A DNA stretch of 6,086 nt from Dehalococcoidia bacterium (GTDB lineage: Bacteria > Chloroflexota > Dehalococcoidia > GIF9 > AB-539-J10): assembly GCA_030589825.1 (NCBI GenBank), contig JAUUZT010000053.1:1-6086 (forward strand), in the 5' to 3' direction. Under the pieces are notes generated by a model, which saw only the letters and a program-made list of their open reading frames with translations, had not been told where the DNA came from and did not search any database. A program made the position numbers and the translations under genes. This document shows, one piece after another, positions 1 to 5,796 of the stretch (the stretch's first letter is position 1; each line of letters begins with the position of its first letter).

Positions 1-1725
1 ACTCAAACCGGCAATCAGTCGTATCTTGCAAAGGTTATGGCAGTTGATCCGAATGGCGGTCCACTGACATTTTCTATCGATTCTGGCGTTATGGGTGATA
101 TGAAGATTGATCCATTAACAGGCATTTTAGTATGGCCAACACCGATTAACGGGCCTAGGGCAATTGTAGTGAAAGTAGAAGATGCAGAAGGTAATTTCAC
201 GACGACAACCATTAATATCGATATCGTTAATGGAGAGGATAATGTTACTCCGGTCGCGATAGATCAGGAACTGAACGCTACAAAAGACATAGCACTGAAT
301 ATTAATCTATCATTTACCGATCCGGATGGTCCGGTATCGATATTTTCTATTGTCTCTGGACCAAGTTTTGGAGCGTTGAGTGGGCCAGATGCAAACGGTA
401 AGGTAACTTATACACCTAACATTGGGTTTACGGGTGAAGACAGCTTTAATTGGGAGGTCAGTGATAGTAGCATACCGACATCCAATGTGGCCACCGTGAC
501 CATTCATGTTGACAGTGAAGCAGGTATATTTATCCAATGTCCTGGTGATCTAAACGGTGATTCCATTCCAGATCCGTATAAGTTTGATCTAGATGGTATT
601 ACGCCATTGGAGGGAGAAGAAAATGAAAATCCGGATTATAACGAGAACATTGTATGTATGCATATTACCGGTAGCGATGGTTATACCACGATGGCTGATG
701 GTAAAACGCTATACGGCTTCGGTTTCAAAGATGTAACTGGGTTGGCACTGGATAAGGTTATGGAGGTTGGAAAACTCGGAGGAAATGGTCCGGCACCAAC
801 AATCGTTCTCGATGAAGGCGATATTTTATATCTCAATATGACCAATGTACCGATGACTGAGCGTCCGGATCTGTTTGATTCACACACCGTGCATTATCAT
901 GGCTACGCTCAAGCATCATCCCATTTTGATGGTGTTCCTGATGCTTCTATTGCTGTACATGCAGGTGCCACCTTCACATATTACAAGGCCAATAATCGGC
1001 CTGGAACCTATATGTATCATTGTCATGCTGAGGCAACCGAACATATGCAAATGGGTATGCTCGGAAATCTATATGTTCGTCCTAGGCAGAATAAAACCGG
1101 GGCGCCTGGTGGAGTACCTATTGCTAAATTAGGGGGGAATAATCATCCATCGGCACCATTGGGTTATGCTTATAACGATGGAGATGGTTCAACTGCGTAT
1201 GATGTCGAATACCCAATCCAGATTGGTTCGTACGACGGAGAATTTCACGATGCAAGTGTGAATACTCAACCGTTACCATTTGAAAGAATGTTTGACAATT
1301 ATCCTCTGTTAAATGGTCGGGGATACCCGGATACCATCAATCCAGATCCTCTTCCAGCGCCCGAGGAAAATGGGGGTAAGGTCTCCCAGCCAGTGAGTTC
1401 ACTGATTGAAGTTAAAAAGGGGGATAGGGTTTTACTTAGGATATCAAATCTTAATATTACAAACTTTTATACCCTTGCTACAAACGGTAATCTTGCGATG
1501 CGGGTTGTTGGAAAAGACGCCAGACTTTTGCGGGGACCTACAGGGATAGACCTATCTTACACTACTCAGTCAGTGACATTGGGCGGGGGAGAGTCGGTAG
1601 ATGTTATTTTTGAGACAAAGAATGTGCCAAAAGGGACCTACTTTTTGTACACTACCAATTTCAATTACTTGAGTAACAACGAAGAAGATTTTGGTGGCAT
1701 GATGACCGAAATTGTCATTAAATAG
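1..1725 (+). CDS. Multicopper oxidase subunit with N-terminal Ig/cadherin-like modules (5' end outside window)
   Basis: The reading frame is open from base 1, so the start and any signal peptide lie upstream; 574 codons are visible and are numbered from base 1. Codons about 7-77 resemble a He_PIG/cadherin-like module (AVDPNGGPLTFSI, DPLTGILVW). Codons about 80-170 resemble a Big_9/cadherin-like module (YTPNIGFTGEDSFNWEVSD). A DLNGDSIPD loop (183-191) looks like a calcium-binding linker between Cys180 and Cys219. Cupredoxin domain 1 (about 218-365) has HTVHYHG (His295, His298, His300) and YHCHAEATEHMQMGM (His340, Cys341, His342, His348, Met353). These match the HxxHxH and HCH motifs that bind type 1 copper and half of the trinuclear cluster in MCOs. 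Cupredoxin domain 2 (about 400-574) keeps the fold motif NGRGYPDT but has NFYTLA where histidines are expected, so it should lack copper. Likely periplasmic or cell-surface. It needs a partner to complete the cluster, and gene 2 at 1741 supplies the matching half. The substrate is unknown. Confidence 0.9.
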   Translation, partial: TQTGNQSYLAKVMAVDPNGGPLTFSIDSGVMGDMKIDPLTGILVWPTPINGPRAIVVKVEDAEGNFTTTTINIDIVNGEDNVTPVAIDQELNATKDIALNINLSFTDPDGPVSIFSIVSGPSFGALSGPDANGKVTYTPNIGFTGEDSFNWEVSDSSIPTSNVATVTIHVDSEAGIFIQCPGDLNGDSIPDPYKFDLDGITPLEGEENENPDYNENIVCMHITGSDGYTTMADGKTLYGFGFKDVTGLALDKVMEVGKLGGNGPAPTIVLDEGDILYLNMTNVPMTERPDLFDSHTVHYHGYAQASSHFDGVPDASIAVHAGATFTYYKANNRPGTYMYHCHAEATEHMQMGMLGNLYVRPRQNKTGAPGGVPIAKLGGNNHPSAPLGYAYNDGDGSTAYDVEYPIQIGSYDGEFHDASVNTQPLPFERMFDNYPLLNGRGYPDTINPDPLPAPEENGGKVSQPVSSLIEVKKGDRVLLRISNLNITNFYTLATNGNLAMRVVGKDARLLRGPTGIDLSYTTQSVTLGGGESVDVIFETKNVPKGTYFLYTTNFNYLSNNEEDFGGMMTEIVIK

Positions 1726-1729
1726 TTAT

Positions 1730-1735
1730 AGGGGA
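1730..1735 (+). promoter_or_regulatory. Ribosome binding site of the second cupredoxin gene
   Basis: AGGGGA lies 5 bases before the ATG at 1741 and only 4 bases after the stop codon of the preceding gene. The 15-base gap leaves no room for a promoter, so the two genes are very likely co-transcribed. Confidence 0.7.
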
Positions 1736-1740
1736 TTACC

Positions 1741-3021
1741 ATGATTAAGAAATCAAAAATACTCGGCTTTCACAAATCAATTGTTATTGCTATAGGGTTT
1801 ATGCTCTTTGCTATTGATTCACATGCTGCCATTGAAGGTATCACTGGTCCAGTGTTTTACCTGAGTGCCAGAGCGGACAATCTGAGCACTCCTGATGGTG
1901 GTAGCATCTTATTCTGGAGTTATGCAGAAACAGATAAATCGATAGGCCAATACCCAGGGCCAACCCTGATCGTTACCGAAGGTGATGTGGTTACAGTCAA
2001 CCTGTTGAACGAACTAGATGATGTGCCTGTTTCAATTGTTTTCCCTGGCCAGGTGGTAACTACAGTTCCTTCAGGTGATAATCCAGGGCTAATCACTGAG
2101 GAGGTTCCTCCAGGTGGAGACCCCGTTGCATACACATTTACTGCTACTCATCCAGGTACTTATATGTATCACAGTGGTACTCGAATGGAACTTGAACTAG
2201 AAATGGGTTTAGTTGGGGCGCTTATCGTACGCCCTGTAAAGGGTGAGGCTTTTGCGTACAACCATGCCGATACCGGGTTTAATCGCGAAATTCTGTTCTT
2301 GCTCACAGAGATGGATCCACTGATTCATGAGCAGGTAGCTATGGGTAATATGGAATTAGTGGATTTTACTGAGAGGTTCACTAATTACTGGTTTATTAAT
2401 GGCCGTGCCGCTCCTGATACCATGCGCTCGGTAAATGATGAGCTGCTACCAACGCAACCTTATAATTGTCTGCCGATAATGCATCCGGGTGACCAGGTGT
2501 TGTTGAGGATTATCGGAGCGGGCAGTGATTTACATCCTTTTCATCATCACGGGAACCACTCAAAGATTATTGCCAGAAATGGGCGAATGCTTTCGAGTAC
2601 TCCGGAGGCTGGACCTGACATGGCAAGCTATGAATTTACTATACAGGCTATACCAGGGCAGACAGTTGACTCGATATTTGAATGGACCGGAGAAGAACTA
2701 GGTTGGGATATTTACGGGCATACAACTGATGATGAATCAACTCTAGAAGCTTTCGAATATGCTCAAGATCATGGCAAACCGATACCTACTGTTACACCTG
2801 ACGTAAGGGATCTTGTGCGCGGTCCTTTCTATAGTGGAAGTCCGTATCTTGGATCCTCTGGCCCCCTTCCACCAGGAGATGGGGGATTCAACTTAAATAA
2901 CGGCATGGTTTTTATGTGGCACTCACACAATGAAAGGGAGATGGTGAATCGTGGTATGTTTCCTGGGGGAATGATGACTATGTTAATTATTGAACATCCT
3001 TTAGTTGATATCAATCCTTAA
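1741..3021 (+). CDS. Secreted two-domain multicopper oxidase subunit carrying the second half of a trinuclear copper site
   Basis: A 426-residue exported protein. Residues 1-30 form a Sec signal peptide: KK, a hydrophobic core, then a likely cleavage near SHA-A. Domain 1 (about 31-160) has TPDGGSILFW, YPGPTLIVTEGD and GTYMYHSGTRMELELEMG. It aligns without gaps to the YHCH motif of the upstream protein, but Cys is replaced by Ser145, the next His by Gly, the type 1 His by Glu and the axial Met by Leu; HTVHYHG is replaced by SIVFPG. This domain should not bind copper in the usual way. Domain 2 (about 175-426) shares the NGRAAPDT motif and carries HPFHHHGNH (His265, His268, His270) and MWHSHNE (His394, His396). 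These are classic type 2/type 3 ligands, with Ser where a type 1 Cys would sit. It therefore offers four trinuclear-cluster histidines but no type 1 site, and probably works only in complex with the product of the first gene. Met residues are dense at the C-terminus (EMVNRGMFPGGMMTM). Confidence 0.9.
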   Translation: MIKKSKILGFHKSIVIAIGFMLFAIDSHAAIEGITGPVFYLSARADNLSTPDGGSILFWSYAETDKSIGQYPGPTLIVTEGDVVTVNLLNELDDVPVSIVFPGQVVTTVPSGDNPGLITEEVPPGGDPVAYTFTATHPGTYMYHSGTRMELELEMGLVGALIVRPVKGEAFAYNHADTGFNREILFLLTEMDPLIHEQVAMGNMELVDFTERFTNYWFINGRAAPDTMRSVNDELLPTQPYNCLPIMHPGDQVLLRIIGAGSDLHPFHHHGNHSKIIARNGRMLSSTPEAGPDMASYEFTIQAIPGQTVDSIFEWTGEELGWDIYGHTTDDESTLEAFEYAQDHGKPIPTVTPDVRDLVRGPFYSGSPYLGSSGPLPPGDGGFNLNNGMVFMWHSHNEREMVNRGMFPGGMMTMLIIEHPLVDINP

Positions 3022-3023
3022 GT

Positions 3024-3030
3024 GGGGAAG
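3024..3030 (+). promoter_or_regulatory. Ribosome binding site that sets the start of the third cupredoxin gene at 3034
   Basis: GGGGAAG begins two bases after the previous gene's stop codon. An in-frame GTG at 3022 overlaps this motif and has no ribosome binding site of its own upstream (TATCAATCCTTAA). The ATG at 3034 is correctly spaced and gives a better signal peptide start, so 3034 is preferred over 3022. Another ATG at 3046 is possible but less well spaced. Confidence 0.65.
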
Positions 3031-3033
3031 AAA

Positions 3034-4182
3034 ATGAATAGTAAAATGAATTTTAAAGCTATTATGACCATGTTTGTTTTAGTGATGGTTGTCTTCAGTA
3101 TGAGGATATCAACCTCATTTGCTGCTGGTACTTATACAGCTTATCTTGTAGCTAGAGAGTTTACGCAAACCATGCCAGACGGCACAGATGTTATTATGTG
3201 GGGTTTCTTTGAAGATAGTGATCTAAATCTTTCTACTTATTGTGGAGAGACGCCGACGGTACCGGGTCCTTTGATCACTGTTCCTAGCAATAAAACTAGA
3301 TTGCGTATCTACTTGCGGAATGATCTGGAGGTTCCTGTTTCTCTTATGATCCCAGGACTTAAGCAGAAGCGTGGTAAAGCCCCTAAAAAAGTGGCTGATG
3401 ACACAGGTAGAATGAGAGTACACTCTTTTCGGAAGGAAACTCAACCCGGTAAGAAAGGGAGTTATTTATGGGATGTTAGACCAGGTACCTTTATTTACCA
3501 TAGTGCAAGCCATCCTGCGGTGCAAGTACAGATGGGACTATATGGTGGAGTTAAGAAAGACTATAAATATAAAAGTCAAGTTTATAAGAAAGTACCTAAA
3601 CGCCATCATACTGAAGCGGTATTCTTTTTTTCAGAGGTTGACCCAGCACTACATCACGCGGTGGCTACAAATAAGTACGGTACCCCTGACTACCCTAGTA
3701 CGCTAAATTACAATCCAAAACATTTCTTGATAAATGGCGGCAATGCAAAACCTTATCTTGTTGGAGGCAAGAATACTAAGGTGTTGCTTAGACTTTTTAA
3801 TGTAGGACTAGAGTCTAGAGTTCCAACTTTGCTTGGCCCAAATTGGGATGAGATCGCCGAAAATGGTTATCCATATACTTATTCAAAGAAAGATCAATAT
3901 TCAACGCTATTGACAGCAATGAAGACTAAAGATGTTATATTGACCATTCCTGAAAGTGCCAGGAGAGGAGATAAATATCCCCTCTTCGATCGCATGCTGG
4001 GTTTAAATCATAATGCAGGCCTAGTGAATAATATTACGGATGATGATGATATTAATGATCCTGAGTCAGGGATGCTTACTTATCTGCAAGTAGGGCGTCC
4101 GGAAGAAAGTGACTTATGGCCGTGGGGAGCACCAAAAAAAGGGAGACACGTTCCTTATGCAGGCGGATGCAAAAGAATCTAA
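3034..4182 (+). CDS. Secreted two-domain cupredoxin protein with no copper ligands (MCO-like pseudoenzyme subunit)
   Basis: A 382-residue protein with a Sec signal peptide (residues 1-31, hydrophobic core FVLVMVVFSM, likely cleavage near SFA-A). Domain 1 aligns with the two upstream proteins through MPDGTDVIMWGF, VPGPLITVP, VPVSLMIPG (100-108) and GTFIYHSASHPAVQVQMGLYG (around His156-Ser157). As in gene 2, the type 1 Cys is Ser and the type 1 His is Gln. Domain 2 begins with FFFSEVDPALHHAVA and HFLINGGNAKP, parallel to FLLTEMDPLIHEQVA and YWFINGRAAPD in gene 2, but has neither an HxxHxH nor an HxH motif. No copper centre is expected in either domain, so catalysis alone is unlikely and a structural or substrate-docking role is inferred. 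It has a lysine-rich loop (KQKRGKAPKK), an acidic DDDDIND stretch and a basic C-terminus ending GGCKRI. The gene follows the previous stop by 12 bases and clearly belongs to the same operon. Confidence 0.85.
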   Translation: MNSKMNFKAIMTMFVLVMVVFSMRISTSFAAGTYTAYLVAREFTQTMPDGTDVIMWGFFEDSDLNLSTYCGETPTVPGPLITVPSNKTRLRIYLRNDLEVPVSLMIPGLKQKRGKAPKKVADDTGRMRVHSFRKETQPGKKGSYLWDVRPGTFIYHSASHPAVQVQMGLYGGVKKDYKYKSQVYKKVPKRHHTEAVFFFSEVDPALHHAVATNKYGTPDYPSTLNYNPKHFLINGGNAKPYLVGGKNTKVLLRLFNVGLESRVPTLLGPNWDEIAENGYPYTYSKKDQYSTLLTAMKTKDVILTIPESARRGDKYPLFDRMLGLNHNAGLVNNITDDDDINDPESGMLTYLQVGRPEESDLWPWGAPKKGRHVPYAGGCKRI

Positions 4183-4208
4183 AGCAACTTAATGGAGAGA
4201 TATAAAGA

Positions 4209-4229
4209 ATGAGGATTATTCATGAATGA
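4209..4229 (+). other. Possible six-codon leader ORF (MRIIHE) overlapping the next gene's start
   Basis: ATG at 4209 is preceded by GGAGAGA at 4194-4200 with normal spacing. The frame ends at TGA 4227-4229, just inside the gene that starts at 4222. Ribosomes ending here could re-initiate at 4222, giving translational coupling. It is equally possible that this is chance and that only the inner ribosome binding site TGAGGA (4210-4215) is used. Confidence 0.2.
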
Positions 4230-4737
4230 AAATGTATCTGGTTTCTCGAGCAATAGGAATTTTCTGATTAAACTGTTGGTATCTACCGTAGCTTTGGTTA
4301 GTATTATTGGTATCATTGCTTTAGCTACTGGTTTGTTGCCCTCTGACTTTGCAATTAAATCTGAGAACCTTGAGCCAGCAGACTCTATAGTTACTGATAG
4401 ACAACTATTGGAGGAGCGTTGGGGTATAAAAATAGAGAGCCTACGGTTATCGGCGGCTAATTATATTCTAGATTTTCGCTATCGAGTTATAGACCCGATA
4501 AAAGCAGCTCCTCTCTTTATTAGAAAAACTAAACCTTATATATTTGATCAATTAAGCAACAAAAAATTTGTGGTATCAAGCCCCCCGAAAGTTGGGCCTA
4601 TGCGCTCAAATGCTAACCCGGCGGCCAATCGAGTTTACTTTATTCTTTTTACCAACCCTGGCAAGTTTGTGAAATCTGGGAATAAGGTGAACGTTGTGAT
4701 AGGGGATTTCAAAGCAGAAGATCTTATTGTGGAATAA
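4222..4737 (+). CDS. Conserved-looking membrane-anchored protein of unknown function, last gene of the oxidase operon
   Basis: A 171-residue protein starting at ATG 4222 with ribosome binding site TGAGGA six bases upstream. Residues about 18-39 (LLVSTVALVSIIGIIALATGL) form one transmembrane segment after a short polar N-terminus. No obvious signal peptidase site follows, so it is probably an N-terminally anchored periplasmic protein. The soluble part (about 60-171) looks beta-rich, with the stretches ERWGIKIESLRLSAANY, DFRYRVIDP, PPKVGP and FTNPGKFVKSGNKVNVVIGDF. The mature protein has no Cys and no His, so it is not a typical copper-binding chaperone. It sits 39 bases after the third cupredoxin gene. 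I do not recognise an experimentally defined family; a role in anchoring or assembling the secreted oxidase subunits at the membrane is inferred only from position. Confidence 0.75.
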   Translation: MNENVSGFSSNRNFLIKLLVSTVALVSIIGIIALATGLLPSDFAIKSENLEPADSIVTDRQLLEERWGIKIESLRLSAANYILDFRYRVIDPIKAAPLFIRKTKPYIFDQLSNKKFVVSSPPKVGPMRSNANPAANRVYFILFTNPGKFVKSGNKVNVVIGDFKAEDLIVE

Positions 4738-4848
4738 GGGAGCTGTCGCATATTTGTGATATCCAACTTGCTATGCAAGATTATGGGAGATTTGCCCTAG
4801 AGTGCGGAAAATGCAAAATCCATTGCTCTTGCTGAGGTTGGAATTGGT

Positions 4849-4936
4849 TCACGGCACCTTGATGTAAAGGGTGCCGATCAAACGCGTGTTCTTTGTGTTT
4901 GGCTCTGTCACCGTGAGTTGTCCGATAACGGGCTGT
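4849..4936 (-). pseudogene. Possible short relic reading frame, perhaps from an insertion sequence
   Basis: On the minus strand, 28 codons lie between TAA (4937-4939) and TGA (4849-4851). They read QPVIGQLTVTEP, then NTKNTRLIGTLYIKVP. The peptide looks protein-like and gives me an impression of a sequence repeated in proteobacterial genomes near transposase genes, but I cannot verify this from the window. There is no ATG start or ribosome binding site, so it would be a fragment or a non-coding part of an element. Confidence 0.2.
4852..4876. repeat. 7-bp perfect inverted repeat (hairpin)
   Basis: CGGCACC (4852-4858) is the reverse complement of GGTGCCG (4870-4876). With a bulged G at 4869, two further T-A pairs extend the stem around a GATGTA loop. 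It is not followed by a T-tract, so it could be a weak or factor-dependent terminator for the oxidase operon or part of a mobile-element end. Confidence 0.45.
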
Positions 4937-5088
4937 TAGTATATCCCCCTGTTCAGCGAGGTAACAGGCTGAAATATGCGGGCTGGAACATTAGAGAATG
5001 ACTGCAGCCTCGAAAACTACGCCACAGAGAATGATAAGAGGACGGTTAGGTTGCTAGACCTTGCGCGTGTTTATACTCAAGCGATAAT

Positions 5089-5796
5089 CTAGCGAATCCA
5101 GTCAGATAGATCAATATCTAAGTAATATGCTAGTTTGTTGATTTTATCCTGATAAAGTTTAAGTAGTTGTTGTTTCAGGTTAGTGTTTAACTTATGCTCT
5201 GATGTAGAAAAAATGGCCTGCTTTACTTTTATCTTACAAAGTTGATCCGAGTTAAATTCATTAATATCTAAATGATGACAGCAGTTTGATAAAACCCTAT
5301 CAGGTGTCTGCTGTAGATCCTCAAATTGTAAAACAAGTATCTGATCTTTAGCAAATACAGTACTCCATCGACGTAAACACATTTCATAGTCTCCTCTTAA
5401 CATGGAGCCTTTTGAATTAAAGTGGTCGATAAACCATTGATCACTGGCTTCATTAAATTCCATTTCGGATCTAGCCAATGCCATTTTTGCAGAAGACCAG
5501 GCACGGTCAATTGGGTTACGGATGATATAAAAAATTTTAAGCTCAGGGTGATGGTAATGAATTGTCTCTATGGTTGTAGTGGGTAAGAATGCATAAGCGG
5601 GTGTTATTTCACCCTGGTTGAGGGTGGGGTGTTGAAAATTAGCAAGATAGTCTTCGGCTTTCTGTTTTGGGTATTTTTTATCCCAGTAATGTACTTCTTT
5701 GTTTAATGGAAAGTTAATGTCAGGGTGTTGCCTTAACATCTCGTAAAGCCAGGTGGTTCCAGCTTTTTGCGCACCTATTCCAAGAAATTTATACAT
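5089..5796 (-). CDS. PAPS-dependent sulfotransferase (Sulfotransfer_1 / heparan-sulfate-type family)
   Basis: A 235-residue cytosolic protein expected to move a sulfuryl group from PAPS to an acceptor, in bacteria commonly a polysaccharide, lipid or small molecule. The 5'-phosphosulfate loop is at residues 6-17 (GIGAQKAGTTWL, with Lys11). KEVHYW follows at 33-38, where family members have catalytic or substrate-positioning residues, then GEITPAYAF (72-80). The 3'-phosphate motif is FYIIRNPIDRAWSS (89-102; Arg93, Ser101). SMLRGDYEMCLRRW (131-144) and LVLQFEDL (154-161) are also typical. The length is slightly short for the family, but the N-terminal and core motifs are complete, so it looks intact. 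There is no signal peptide or membrane segment. The upstream ribosome binding site is weak (only GAGCCTCTC nearby). It converges on the oxidase operon and seems functionally separate; the acceptor is unknown. Confidence 0.9.
   Translation of the reverse strand: MYKFLGIGAQKAGTTWLYEMLRQHPDINFPLNKEVHYWDKKYPKQKAEDYLANFQHPTLNQGEITPAYAFLPTTTIETIHYHHPELKIFYIIRNPIDRAWSSAKMALARSEMEFNEASDQWFIDHFNSKGSMLRGDYEMCLRRWSTVFAKDQILVLQFEDLQQTPDRVLSNCCHHLDINEFNSDQLCKIKVKQAIFSTSEHKLNTNLKQQLLKLYQDKINKLAYYLDIDLSDWIR

Larger units (their letters stand above)
4738..5088. other. Non-coding convergent intergenic region, possible mobile-element remnant
   Basis: This 351-base stretch lies between the end of the plus-strand operon and the end of the minus-strand sulfotransferase gene. 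No frame has a supported start with a ribosome binding site. It contains small hairpins: CTTGC-TAT-GCAAG at 4767-4779, CGGCACC/GGTGCCG at 4852-4876, and an imperfect GGTTAG/CTAGACC at 5044-5060. None is followed by a T-run on either strand, so no standard intrinsic terminator is seen, although both converging transcripts should end here. By eye it looks richer in G and C than the sulfotransferase gene beside it. Confidence 0.5.

Noticed and set aside
3022..3033. GTG at 3022 as start of the third cupredoxin gene
   Set aside because: This GTG overlaps the ribosome binding site GGGGAAG that fits the ATG at 3034, and nothing upstream of it resembles a binding site.
1..4182. The three cupredoxin genes as one gene broken by frameshift or stop codons
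   Set aside because: Genes 2 and 3 each have their own ribosome binding site and a well-formed signal peptide, so they are genuine separate exported proteins.
4767..4779. CTTGC-TAT-GCAAG hairpin as the operon terminator
   Set aside because: The stem is only 5 bp with a 3-base loop and is followed by ATTATGGGAG rather than a T-run.
4801..5001. A stop-bounded plus-strand frame of about 66 codons (…SRHLDVKGADQTRVLCVW…)
   Set aside because: It has no ATG and no ribosome binding site, and its sequence overlaps the minus-strand fragment; kept only as part of the possible relic region.
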